The notes under the pieces were generated by a model. The model was not told the DNA's origin and did not search any database. It saw only the letters and a program-made list of their open reading frames with translations. The position numbers were made by a program, and so were the translations under genes. From UBA1138 sp036338615 (GTDB lineage Bacteria; Gemmatimonadota; Gemmatimonadetes; Longimicrobiales; Gaopeijiaceae): a stretch of 24,396 bases of DNA. Below are positions 1 to 7,919 of the stretch, in pieces (within the stretch, counting starts at the first letter, position 1; each line of letters begins with the position of its first letter). The stretch spans positions 1 through 24,396 of the forward strand of contig JAYZBT010000007.1 of NCBI GenBank assembly GCA_036338615.1, written 5' to 3'.

Positions 1-2
1 CG

Positions 3-413
3 ATCCGGCCAATGATTGCGGAGCGATGGATGAAGCCGCTCGCTGGGACCGATGATCCCATCCGGGCGATGGCGGAGTCGACCCGTGCGACCATGATGGA
101 CGCCACGCCCGAAGAGCTGCGGTGCGGGTGCCCGTTGAACAATCTCTCGCAGGAGCTCGCGGGCGCCGATGAGGAGTTTCGGAAGCATCTGGACCGTGTC
201 GCGCACGACTGGCGGGCTGAGATCCAGGCCGTCTTCGAGCGGGGTCAACGGGCGGGCAACGTCCGCGGCGACGTGGACTGCGCTGCGATAGCGACCCTGG
301 TCTTCGCCACCTATCAGGGCCTCATCGGTTCCGTGAAGACTTCACGCGATCAGGAGTCGGTCGCCGCCGGACTCTCGATGTTCCTGGACCTGCTGGAGGG
401 TCTGAGACCCTAG
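3..413 (+). CDS. TetR/AcrR-family transcriptional regulator, C-terminal part (5' end outside window)
   Basis: The frame is open to the left edge, so only the last 136 residues are visible; the ATG at position 12 is internal, not the start. The visible part has the ligand-binding C-terminal half of TetR-type repressors of the AcuR/YcdC kind. It carries the characteristic CGCPLNNLSQEL segment, then an amphipathic helix with FRKHLDRV, then the pair of helices around AAIATLVFATYQGLIGSVK, which form the dimer interface in this family. The DNA-binding helix-turn-helix lies upstream of the window. It is followed at once by an ADOP permease relic on the same strand, so it may once have controlled that transporter; this is inference. 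Family assignment is fairly sure; the ligand is unknown. Confidence 0.8.
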   Translation: MRPMIAERWMKPLAGTDDPIRAMAESTRATMMDATPEELRCGCPLNNLSQELAGADEEFRKHLDRVAHDWRAEIQAVFERGQRAGNVRGDVDCAAIATLVFATYQGLIGSVKTSRDQESVAAGLSMFLDLLEGLRP

Positions 414-417
414 AACG

Positions 418-627
418 CTGGCCCCGGCGCTAGCCGCAACCCGTTCCGGTTTCGGCGGGGCGCTCCGAGATGGCACCCGGTCGGGCGGCAGTCAGGGCGC
501 AGCCAGGTTGAGGCGCACTTTCGTCGTTCTCCAACTGGGAATGGCCGTCATGCTGACGGTGAGCGCGGGTCTCCTGCTCGAGAGTTTTTGGCAGATCCAC
601 CAAGTGGACACTGAGGGTGCGCGGTGA
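418..627 (+). pseudogene. Relic of an ADOP/MacB-like ABC transporter permease
   Basis: Frame 1 from 418 to the TGA at 625-627 reads as the central piece of an ADOP permease. It has the LAPALAATRSGFGGALRDGT linker, then RLRRTFVVLQLG, then the membrane helix MAVMLTVSAGLLLESF, and ends QIHQVDTEGAR before the stop. This matches, position for position, the linker and fifth membrane helix of the intact permease next door, where the same place reads RIRSALVVSQVALALVLL and then IESFVTLQNVDPGF. No start codon context, first half or second periplasmic domain remains, and an in-frame stop lies at 403-405. About 70 of some 800 residues survive. It is read on the strand opposite to the intact gene, so it is not part of that gene. 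The sequence is diverged from the neighbour, suggesting a separate paralogue. Confidence 0.75.
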
Positions 628-651
628 GACCGGACGACACAGGGGTCGGTC

Positions 652-3054
652 CTACTCCGCCCTCAGAGCCTGCACGGGATCGACGAGCGTGGCACGCCTG
701 GCCGGCACGTAGCTCGCCACGAGCGCGACCCCGCAGAGCACCACGACACCGAGCACGAACGCCGATGGGTCGGCGGTCGTGACTCCGAACAGGAAGCTCT
801 CGAGAAGCCGGGATGCGGCTGCCGCGCCGACGATCCCGAGGCCGACACCGAGAGCGGATAGGATCAGTCCCTGCCGCACGACCAGGGTCATCACGGAGGA
901 CGCGGCGGCCCCGAGCGCCAGACGGATGCCCATCTCCCGCTGACGTTCGCCAACCACGAAGGACATCGTGCCGTAGATGCCGACCGCCGCCAGCACGAGC
1001 GCCAGCGTGGCGAAGCTGGCGAGCAGTCCCGTGTAGAAGCGGGGAGCGGTTATGGTGCCCGCGACGTGATCGCTCAAAGCGACGACTTCCACGGGGATGT
1101 TCGCGTCGACGTCCCACACGGCGCGCTGCAGCGCTTGGGAAACGAGGGAGAAGTCGGCGTCCGAACGAACCACAATCCGCATTTGATCCGACGGTCTTTG
1201 CTGGTAGAAGAGATACGTCTGCGGCCCCCCCGACTCCGCGAGCCCTTGCTGGCGCACATCGGTTACGACACCGATCACGGTGAGCCATGGGCCAGGCCCA
1301 TCGACCGAGCCTCCGATCTTCAAGCGGCTGCCCAGGCTGTTGCCGTTTGGCCAGTACTCCTGAGCGAAAGCCTCATTCACGACGAGACTCGTGAGCCCTT
1401 CCGAACCACGGTCCTCCGCTGAAAAGACGCGCCCCGAGATGACGGGGGTCCCGATGGTGCTGAAGTAGTCCTCGCTCACCTGGGCGAAGTCCATGCCCAG
1501 GCGGGCCCCCTCGGGAGGCGTGTACCCTTCGATAGCGATGGGGGCGCGCCAGCGGTCCCCAGACATCGGCAGTGCCGTCACCACTGCCGCCGAGACCACG
1601 CCGGGAACGGTCTGCTCCGCCTGCTCGAGTACGCTAGAGAAGAAGGTCAACTGCTCTTCGCTCGTTTGGTATCGCTCGTCCAGGATGACCGAGGCGAAGA
1701 AGACGTCCGTCGGGTCGAATCCGGGGTCTACGTTCTGGAGCGTGACGAAGCTCTCGATCAAGATACTCGCGCCGATCAGCAGGACGAGCGCGAGTGCGAC
1801 TTGAGACACCACGAGTGCTGACCGAATTCTCTTGCCCACCCGGGTCGTCGCGGCGTGGGTGCCGCCACTCGCGAGGCTCGAGCCTCCGAGCCCGCCGAGC
1901 TGCACAGCCGGCATGGCTCCAAAGATGACGCCGGTCACCAACGTGACGAGAAGCGTGAAGCCCAAGACGGTTCCGTCGAGGGATACCTCGGTGAGGCGAG
2001 GCAAGTTGCCCGGGTCGATGGTGACGAGCGCTTGAATGACTCCGGCCGCGATCGCTACGCCCACTGCGCCACCAGCACCGGATAGCAGCAGGCTCTCCGT
2101 GAGCAGCTGCCGGGTGATTCGCCCTCGGCCCGCCCCCAGCGACGAGCGCAGCGCGATCTCGCGGGTTCGAGATATAGCCCGTGCCAACAGGAGGTTGGCG
2201 ACATTGGCCGAGGCGATCAGCAGCAGGAGCCCGACGGCGCCGAGCAGCAGCTTCAGTCGCGGCCCCACGTCGCCGATGGTGAGGAAAGCCAAAGGCGTCA
2301 CGTCGGCCCGAAGACCCATCCTCTGGGCGGACGGGCTCTCGATGGCGTTGACCGCGTCCTGTGCCTCCGCTGGCCCTATACCGTCGCGAAGGCGCGCCAA
2401 CGCGCTGATCACGTCCTGGGTCGGGATGTTGAGTTGGTAGGGGTAGAGCACGTCCACTGCGTCGAAGTGGAGCACTTCTGGATACCGGAAGTCACTCGGT
2501 AAGACACCCACGACTGTATATGGCTTGCCACTCAGTGTGATGCGTCTGCCAAGAATGTTCGGATCGCCTGCCCAATGGGTTTGCCAGAGACGATGGCTCA
2601 CGATGGCCACGGGTCCCGCATCGGGCAGGTCCTCCTCAGCCGAGAAATTGCGCCCCACGACGGGTGACGTGCGAAGCAACGGGAGGAAGTCGACGGACAC
2701 ACCGGCCGCATTCAGTCGCTGCGGGTCCCCCTCACCCACGAGGTCGAGTGTCCACTCGCTCACTGCAGCCATCTGCTGGAAGGCCGTGTTGCCCTCCTGC
2801 CAATCGGCGAATACGCCCGGCAACGTCATCCCGCGAGGGAAGCCTTGCTGTCCCTCCAGCGTGCCTCCCACCACCACGAGTCGCTCGGAGTCGGGGTAGG
2901 GAAGCGGTCGCAAGAGCACGCCGTTGACCACGCTGAAAATGGCCGTACTGGCCCCGATGCCGAGCGCCATCGTGACCACGGCCACGGTGGTGAACGACGG
3001 GTTGCGCGTGAACGTGCGCAGAGCGAATCGAACGTCCTGGAGGAAGCTGCTCAT
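652..3054 (-). CDS. ADOP-family ABC transporter permease (MacB/FtsX-like)
   Basis: An 800-residue inner-membrane protein with the layout of Acidobacterial duplicated orphan permeases. It has an N-terminal segment SSFLQDVRFALRTFTRNPSF, membrane helix 1 (about 16-42, with ALGIGASTAIFSVVNGVLL), and a MacB-type periplasmic domain. A first FtsX domain follows (LLLIASANVANLLLARA, then SRTREIALRSSLGAGRGRI). A linker leads to a second helix-periplasmic-FtsX half ending SYVPARRATLVDPVQALRAE, the usual C-terminus of this family. ADOPs are thought to act in efflux or extracytoplasmic transport with a separate ATPase; none is encoded in the window. The frame is open upstream to 3315, but residues before this ATG do not resemble the family, and the N-terminus at 3054 matches typical ADOP starts. 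The Shine-Dalgarno is weak, so the start is less sure than the family. Confidence 0.88.
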   Translation of the reverse strand: MSSFLQDVRFALRTFTRNPSFTTVAVVTMALGIGASTAIFSVVNGVLLRPLPYPDSERLVVVGGTLEGQQGFPRGMTLPGVFADWQEGNTAFQQMAAVSEWTLDLVGEGDPQRLNAAGVSVDFLPLLRTSPVVGRNFSAEEDLPDAGPVAIVSHRLWQTHWAGDPNILGRRITLSGKPYTVVGVLPSDFRYPEVLHFDAVDVLYPYQLNIPTQDVISALARLRDGIGPAEAQDAVNAIESPSAQRMGLRADVTPLAFLTIGDVGPRLKLLLGAVGLLLLIASANVANLLLARAISRTREIALRSSLGAGRGRITRQLLTESLLLSGAGGAVGVAIAAGVIQALVTIDPGNLPRLTEVSLDGTVLGFTLLVTLVTGVIFGAMPAVQLGGLGGSSLASGGTHAATTRVGKRIRSALVVSQVALALVLLIGASILIESFVTLQNVDPGFDPTDVFFASVILDERYQTSEEQLTFFSSVLEQAEQTVPGVVSAAVVTALPMSGDRWRAPIAIEGYTPPEGARLGMDFAQVSEDYFSTIGTPVISGRVFSAEDRGSEGLTSLVVNEAFAQEYWPNGNSLGSRLKIGGSVDGPGPWLTVIGVVTDVRQQGLAESGGPQTYLFYQQRPSDQMRIVVRSDADFSLVSQALQRAVWDVDANIPVEVVALSDHVAGTITAPRFYTGLLASFATLALVLAAVGIYGTMSFVVGERQREMGIRLALGAAASSVMTLVVRQGLILSALGVGLGIVGAAAASRLLESFLFGVTTADPSAFVLGVVVLCGVALVASYVPARRATLVDPVQALRAE

Positions 3055-3097
3055 GTATGATCTGCTTTGCTCAACAACTTCAGGTGGACTGTCTTCA

Positions 3098-3111
3098 GTG
3101 ACGAACGTCAC
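3098..3111. promoter_or_regulatory. Palindrome GTGACG-AA-CGTCAC, possible operator
   Basis: Two perfect 6 bp inverted arms flank an AA centre. The site lies 44 bp from the permease start and about 270 bp upstream of copA. The half-site TGAC...GTCA resembles the TGACA...TGTCA dyads bound by CusR/CopR-type regulators (general knowledge), and such a regulator is encoded in this locus. The link is inference; a single site without a second copy is weak support. Confidence 0.3.
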
Positions 3112-3155
3112 GGTGAGTCGTTCTTTGCTACCCAGTACGATTGCCTGCCCGAGGG

Positions 3156-3175
3156 CGCGAGCCCACAGGCTCGCG
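3156..3175. repeat. Hairpin, 8 bp stem with CACA loop
   Basis: CGCGAGCC and GGCTCGCG are perfect inverted complements around a four-base CACA loop. It sits in the divergent promoter region with no following T-run on either strand, so it is not an obvious intrinsic terminator. Function unknown; in GC-rich DNA such stems also arise by chance. Confidence 0.35.
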
Positions 3176-3379
3176 GCCGGGAGTGAGCAGGGCGGTCTTA
3201 TCCGGCCGGATGCGCGAGATCGTGCTTGAGCATCGTCACTTCGTTGAAACGCAGGGGGAGGTCGGCGGCCCGCGGGTGTGGCTTCATGACGGCCAAGGTA
3301 GCCGCCTCCTTCCATGAACGATCCTTCATCTTCACTTCACGGTGTCTTCACGGGGATGGGCGCAGACTGGGGGCTGACC

Positions 3380-5047
3380 ATGCCAATTACTATCCATACG
3401 GCCCCCCCCGGGATCGACCGGCGCCAGTTTCTGAAGGTGTCTGCCGCGCTCACCGTGATCTCGGGCCTAAGCGCCGAGCGCCGAGAGCTCTGGGCGGCCG
3501 TCGAACCTGCCGGCGCCGGCGCTCTCGAGGTCGTGGAATACGATCTTGCGGTGGGTCGACTCGGAGTCTCATTCAGCGGGGACTCGGTCGAGGCCCGGGC
3601 GATCAACAATATGATTCCAGGGCCGTTGCTGCGGCTGAGAGAGGGTCAGGAGGTGATCCTTCGCGTCACGAACAACCTCGACGAGATGACGTCGTTGCAT
3701 TGGCATGGCCTTCTCGTGCCGTTCGAGATGGACGGCGTTCCGGGCTTCAGCTACGACGGGATCGAGCCGGGCGAGACGTTCACGTACCGATTCCGGGCGC
3801 GGCAAGCCGGGACGTACTGGTACCACAGCCACTCCGGCGGGCAGGAGCAGCGGGGAGTCTACGCACCCATCGTGATTGAACCGGCAGGGGACGATCCGGT
3901 CGCTTTCGATCGCGAGCACGTGCTGGTGCTGTCCGACTGGACGGACGAAGCGCCCATGGAGGTGCTTCGCAATCTCAAAGGGAACGGCGGCTACTACAAC
4001 TACGGCAAACGAACGCTCCCGGGCTTCGTCCGCGACCTCTTCGATGACGCCGGAGCCGCGATTCGCGATCGGGACATGTGGGGTCGGATGCGGATGGACC
4101 CCACCGACTTGGCGGATGTCTCGGGGGCCACGTATACGTTCCTCCTCAACGGGCGGACGGCGCAGCAGAACTGGACGGGCCTATTCCAGCCGGGCGAGCG
4201 AGTCCGATTGCGCATCGTCAACGCCGCAGCGATGACCTACTTCGACCTGAAGATCCCGGGTCTCGCCATGACCGTCGTGCAAGCCGACGGTCAGGACGTC
4301 GAGCCCGTCGCGGTCGAGGAGCTTCAGATCGCAGTGGCGGAGACCTACGATGTGGTCGTGGAGCCCGAGGCTGGTCAGACGTACACGATCTTCGCGCAGA
4401 CCTTGGATCGAAGTGGCTTCGTGCGCGGCACACTCGCGGAGCGGGACGGCGCTGAGGCGCCGGTCCCGCCGACGGGCACGAGGCCTCTCCGGTCCATGCG
4501 TATGGAAGGGATGGCGGGGCCTGGTATGGACATTCCGGCGGACGCGGAGGACCCGCCGGCCGCCCCGCATGCGGGCCATGCCGTCGCATCTGCCCCGAAG
4601 ACTGTACACGCCAAACTCGAGTATTCCCACCTAAGGGCGCTGACCCCGAATCCCGACGTCCGGGATCCAGAGAAGGACGTGGTCTTCCGTCTCACCGGTG
4701 ACATGGAGCGGTACTTCTGGACGCTCAACGACAAGAAGCTGGGTGACTCCGATCCGATTCGCTTGCAGGTTGGTGAGCGGGTGCGAATACGCTTCGTCAA
4801 CGAAACGATGATGGAGCACCCGATGCACTTACACGGCGTCTACATGGAGTTGCAGAACGGAGCAGACCGTGCGCATGCTCCGCGAAAGCACACCATCAGC
4901 GTGGAGCCATTCGAGACTGTCGAGGTGCACGTCACGTTCGAGGAGGCGGGGCCCTGGGCGCTCCATTGCCACCTGCTCTATCACATGGCCACCGGGATGT
5001 TCGCCCGGGTCGAAGTAGCCGAGGCGTCGGTCACGCAGAATTCATGA
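3380..5047 (+). CDS. copA: Tat-exported multicopper oxidase, CopA/PcoA family
   Basis: A 555-residue periplasmic copper oxidase that in this family oxidises Cu(I) and confers copper resistance. The N-terminus has a twin-arginine signal (DRRQFLK, RR at 14-15) and a short hydrophobic stretch. The four copper-ligand motifs are complete and in order: HWHG (107-110), WYHSHS (147-152), HPMHLHG (480-486) and HCHLLYHMATGM (529-540), the last supplying the type 1 Cys, His and Met. A short Met-rich segment (MRMEGMAGPGM, about 373-383) lies before the third cupredoxin domain, as in CopA. The frame is open back to an ATG at 3314; 3380 is chosen because of GGGGG about 7 bases upstream and a normal Tat n-region. 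An ATG at 3356 is also possible. It overlaps copB by ATGA, so translation is probably coupled. Confidence 0.93.
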   Translation: MPITIHTAPPGIDRRQFLKVSAALTVISGLSAERRELWAAVEPAGAGALEVVEYDLAVGRLGVSFSGDSVEARAINNMIPGPLLRLREGQEVILRVTNNLDEMTSLHWHGLLVPFEMDGVPGFSYDGIEPGETFTYRFRARQAGTYWYHSHSGGQEQRGVYAPIVIEPAGDDPVAFDREHVLVLSDWTDEAPMEVLRNLKGNGGYYNYGKRTLPGFVRDLFDDAGAAIRDRDMWGRMRMDPTDLADVSGATYTFLLNGRTAQQNWTGLFQPGERVRLRIVNAAAMTYFDLKIPGLAMTVVQADGQDVEPVAVEELQIAVAETYDVVVEPEAGQTYTIFAQTLDRSGFVRGTLAERDGAEAPVPPTGTRPLRSMRMEGMAGPGMDIPADAEDPPAAPHAGHAVASAPKTVHAKLEYSHLRALTPNPDVRDPEKDVVFRLTGDMERYFWTLNDKKLGDSDPIRLQVGERVRIRFVNETMMEHPMHLHGVYMELQNGADRAHAPRKHTISVEPFETVEVHVTFEEAGPWALHCHLLYHMATGMFARVEVAEASVTQNS

Positions 5048-5760
5048 AGGTGGTCGTCAAGAGCAGCATGGTCGCGCTCACGTCCGTGTTCATGCTCGCA
5101 GTACCGGGAGCGCCGATAGGCTTGGTCGGACAGGAACTTGAGAACGGCGTCTTCCACTATTCACTGGTCGACGTGGATGCTTCCCGGGCGACCGGAACGA
5201 CGACAGGCCGGTGGGAGGGATCCGGCTGGATCGGAACCGACATCGATCGCTTCTGGTGGAACACCGCGGGCGAGGGCGACGACGGGGGTTTGTACGAAGC
5301 CGAGGCCATGCTTCTGTACGGCCGCTATGCGCGGCGGTTTTGGGACCTCGTGGTCGGATATAGACACGAGATCGAGCCCACGTCCCAGGGTTACTTCACG
5401 TTCGGTGTCATGGGACTGGCGCCCTATTGGTTCGAAGTGGGGCTCTTCGGTTTCGTGAGCGACCAGGGCGAGCCGAGTCTGCGCTTCGAGGGCGAGAACG
5501 ACATGTATCTCACCCAGCGACTCGTGCTTCAGTTGCGAACCGAACTGGACTGGCTGATCACCGCCGACGACGAGCTCGATCTCGCGGCGGGCTTTCGCGG
5601 GGTCGAGGTCGGCCTCCGCACCCGGTACGAGATCCGGCGAAAACTCGCGCCCTATGTGGACCTGACGTGGTCGCGTGAGAAGGCCAGACGCGTGCCCGCG
5701 CCAGGAGAAATCGACGCGGACGGTCTACGCCTGCGACTCGGTGTTCGCCTCATCTATTGA
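5044..5760 (+). CDS. copB: Copper resistance protein B, outer-membrane beta-barrel
   Basis: A 238-residue CopB/PcoB-type outer-membrane protein. A Sec signal spans about residues 1-30 (hydrophobic core MVALTSVFMLAVPGAPIG). The body has the family's alternating amphipathic strands and marker segments: GSGWIGTDIDRFWW, EAEAMLLYGRYARRFWDLVVGYRHE, EGENDMYLTQRLVLQLRTELD, and a terminal strand ending LRLGVRLIY with an aromatic last residue, typical of barrels. The start is fixed by the ATGA overlap with copA. The family normally carries a Met/His-rich N-terminal copper-binding stretch; here none is seen, so this is a short form. Function in copper handling rests on its copA neighbour and family. Confidence 0.9.
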   Translation: MKVVVKSSMVALTSVFMLAVPGAPIGLVGQELENGVFHYSLVDVDASRATGTTTGRWEGSGWIGTDIDRFWWNTAGEGDDGGLYEAEAMLLYGRYARRFWDLVVGYRHEIEPTSQGYFTFGVMGLAPYWFEVGLFGFVSDQGEPSLRFEGENDMYLTQRLVLQLRTELDWLITADDELDLAAGFRGVEVGLRTRYEIRRKLAPYVDLTWSREKARRVPAPGEIDADGLRLRLGVRLIY

Positions 5761-5815
5761 TACCTGAAGCCCCCACCCTTCAATTGGCTGACTCCACCGA
5801 AAAGACGGATCTGCC

Positions 5816-6199
5816 ATGATAAAGAGAACGCTGCTGCCGCTCACGCTGCTGGTTGCCATTGCGGCCGGGACGCCGCCCGAGGTCGTGGACGCCGAGTTCC
5901 ACTTCGCGCTCAACAAGTCGATGCCCGAAGCGGAATCGGCCATCGAGTCTCCGCCTGAGATCAGGCTTTGGTTCACCGAAGTGCCCGAGGCGGAAACGAC
6001 CTCGATTCGCCTGATTGCCGCCGACGAGGGGGCGATCGAGACGGGTGATGTCACTCAGGATACGGAGGACGAGCCGTCGTTCGCTGTCGTCCTGGAGCGA
6101 GTTCTCTCGCCCGGTACCTATACGGTCTCCTGGCGGGCGATGGGCTCCGATGGACACGTCCTCCGATCCGCCTATGAGTTCACCGTGGTCGCTCACTAG
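5816..6199 (+). CDS. copC: CopC-family periplasmic copper-binding protein
   Basis: A 127-residue small exported cupredoxin-like protein. A Sec signal covers about residues 1-26 (LLPLTLLVAIAAGTPPEVVDA). The CopC core follows: FHFALNKSMP at the mature N-terminus, PPEIRLWFTE, then YTVSWRAMGSDGHVLRSAYEFTV, where D112 and H114 match the Cu(II)-site Asp and His of CopC. H29 aligns with the His that is residue 1 in classical CopC. The likely signal-peptidase site (VDA/EFH) would instead leave this His at position 3. A possible GACGGA Shine-Dalgarno lies a few bases upstream. It follows copB after 55 bp and precedes copD after 9 bp, so it belongs to the cop operon, probably passing copper to CopD. 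Confidence 0.88.
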   Translation: MIKRTLLPLTLLVAIAAGTPPEVVDAEFHFALNKSMPEAESAIESPPEIRLWFTEVPEAETTSIRLIAADEGAIETGDVTQDTEDEPSFAVVLERVLSPGTYTVSWRAMGSDGHVLRSAYEFTVVAH

Positions 6200-6208
6200 G
6201 GAACACCG

Positions 6209-7117
6209 ATGGCCGGCGCGCTCAATGCCGTTACCGGGTGGTTGCTGTTCACCTCCATCGCGCTCTCGGCAGGTGCGGTGTTGGCGCGAGCCGTAATTCT
6301 CCCTCGCGTGCAGGGGGATGACGGGCCTTCTTCCGAGTGGATGGTGGCCGGCGCCGCCCGCCTGGGCTCGGGTGCGGCCCTCTTGCTCCCGGTTGCCCTG
6401 GCGCTCTACTTCGTCCGGCAAATGGTCGAATTTCGCGACCCGTTCGCTCCGTGGTCCGAGGACGCGAGCCTGCTCCTGACGGGGACGGACTGGGGCCGGA
6501 CCTGGTTGTGGGGCATGGCAGCCTCTGTGGTCGTCGCCGGAGCGTTCCTGGTCGCGCGGTCCGGTCGCCGCGCGGGCTGGTGGGTTGCTACTCCCGTGGT
6601 GCTCGCTCTGGGCGCCTTTCCCGCGTTCACGGGACACGCCGCGGGCGAGCAGCAGCTGCGGTTCGTCGCGCTTGCCGCGGATACCCTGCACGTGTGGGCC
6701 GCGAGCGGCTGGATCGGCGGACTCGCGCTCGTGCTCTACCTCGAGTGGCGATGGAGGCTGGAGAAGTCAGGGGCCCAGGAGAGTCTGCTCCCGAGCCTGG
6801 TACCCGCCTTCTCTCCCGTCGCGATGGCGTGCGTAGCGACCCTGGCGGTAACCGGCTCGTACACGGCGTGGCTGCATGTCGACAGCTTCGCAGCGCTCGT
6901 CTCGACCACGTATGGACGCACCCTCTCGCTGAAGCTCCTGCTGGTGGCAGGCGTGCTCGCGCTGGGCGCCCTGAACTTCCGTGTTCTTACCCCGAGGTTG
7001 GGTGAACAGAGCGGCAACGACGCGATGCGCAGGACCGCGAGCGTCGAGCTTCTTCTCGCTCAGGTTGTCCTGTTTGCTACCGCGATCCTGGTCAGAACCT
7101 CACCCATGGATCATTGA
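6209..7117 (+). CDS. copD: CopD-family copper resistance inner-membrane protein
   Basis: A 302-residue polytopic membrane protein with about eight hydrophobic helices. Family markers are TGHA (141-144), ADTLHVWAASGWIGGL (157-172), GRTLSLKLLLV (236-246) and GALNFRVL (253-260), which together define the CopD domain implicated in copper import from periplasmic CopC. It begins 9 bp after copC with GGAACACC just upstream. It ends 19 bp from the stop of the convergent sensor kinase gene; no intrinsic terminator is visible in that gap, so transcripts from both sides may overlap. Confidence 0.9.
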   Translation: MAGALNAVTGWLLFTSIALSAGAVLARAVILPRVQGDDGPSSEWMVAGAARLGSGAALLLPVALALYFVRQMVEFRDPFAPWSEDASLLLTGTDWGRTWLWGMAASVVVAGAFLVARSGRRAGWWVATPVVLALGAFPAFTGHAAGEQQLRFVALAADTLHVWAASGWIGGLALVLYLEWRWRLEKSGAQESLLPSLVPAFSPVAMACVATLAVTGSYTAWLHVDSFAALVSTTYGRTLSLKLLLVAGVLALGALNFRVLTPRLGEQSGNDAMRRTASVELLLAQVVLFATAILVRTSPMDH

Positions 7118-7136
7118 GGCCCGTTGGGGGGGCTCT

Positions 7137-7919
7137 CTAGGGGACGACGGCTGGAAACCGGACCGTAAATCGAGCCCCGCCTTCTTGCAGGTTGTCGGCC
7201 GTAGCGTGCCCTCCGTGGGCTTCGGAGGCCGCCTTCACGATCGCGAGTCCCAGGCCTGTGCCCGCTGGCTCGGGACCACGGGTTCTGGCCTCGTCCGCCC
7301 GGAAGAATCGCTCGAAAGGGTTCGTGGCGTCGAGGTCACCCAGTCCGGGCCCGTCGTCCTCGACACGTAACAAGATGCCTCCCGCGTCTTGGTCGACCGT
7401 GACACGCACGTGCCCGCCCGGACCGACGTACTTGAGGGCATTGTCGACGAGATTCCAAGCGCACTGGCCCAGTAGACCCGGGTCGAGCAGCGCGGAAGTC
7501 GAGTCGGGTCCCTCCATGATGAGCTCGATGTCCTTCTCCTTTGCGCGGGCGCGCAGCCTCTCGACGGTGCGGGTCACGATCTCCACGGCGTCGGACTCCG
7601 CCAACTGCGGAGTGAGCGCCCCGGCGTCCGACCTGGCCAGCGTCAGCAGGTCCTCGGTGAGCCTGGACAGGCGCATCACCTCCTCGAGCGTGCTGTCGAG
7701 CACTCTCGCGTACTCTTCCGGCTGGCGGTGTCGTCGCAGGGCGACCTCGATTTCGCCTCGCATCGCCGTGAGCGGAGATCGGAGCTCATGGCTCGCATCC
7801 GCCGTGAATCTGCGTTGTGACTCGAAGGCGCTATGGATGCGCCCGAGCATGGTGTTCAGTACTTCCACCAGCCGCTGATACTCCGAGGTTTCCGCGTACG
7901 CCTGAATGCCGCGGCCCAA
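7137..7919 (-). CDS. Sensor histidine kinase, catalytic half (downstream of frameshift)
   Basis: This frame encodes the catalytic part of a CusS/CopS-like sensor kinase, about 260 residues. It has the end of the HAMP region (AYAETSEYQRLVEVLNTML), the H-box FTADASHELRSPLTAMRGE with the phospho-accepting His, the N-box NLVDNALKY, the G1 box DDGPGLG, the F-box NPFERFFRADEARTR and the G2 box GTGLGLAIVK. All ATP-binding motifs are intact. The first possible start is a TTG at 7919, within what should be HAMP sequence, so this is not a complete gene. It is in the -1 frame relative to the sensor half, from which it is separated by a run of ten C (7923-7932). With nine, the two join as AEEIGGG-SLGRGIQAYAETS into one 472-residue kinase. 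Confidence 0.85.
   Translation of the reverse strand: MGRGIQAYAETSEYQRLVEVLNTMLGRIHSAFESQRRFTADASHELRSPLTAMRGEIEVALRRHRQPEEYARVLDSTLEEVMRLSRLTEDLLTLARSDAGALTPQLAESDAVEIVTRTVERLRARAKEKDIELIMEGPDSTSALLDPGLLGQCAWNLVDNALKYVGPGGHVRVTVDQDAGGILLRVEDDGPGLGDLDATNPFERFFRADEARTRGPEPAGTGLGLAIVKAASEAHGGHATADNLQEGGARFTVRFPAVVP

Larger units (their letters stand above)
3055..3379. other. Divergent intergenic region between ADOP permease and copA
   Basis: This 325 bp stretch separates two divergent genes and should hold both promoters. I see no conserved protein in it, although permissive frames run through (copA's frame is open from 3314 and the permease's to 3315). Two symmetric elements stand out: a 14 bp palindrome at 3098-3111 and an 8 bp stem hairpin at 3156-3175. 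I could not identify convincing -35/-10 boxes by eye. Confidence 0.5.

Noticed and set aside
548..1288. 246-codon frame on the - strand overlapping the permease end
   Set aside because: Arg-rich out-of-frame shadow of the permease; the permease frame has clear domain motifs.
3323..3352. Three CTTCAC repeats before copA
   Set aside because: Short, unevenly spaced and near chance level; not enough to call an operator.
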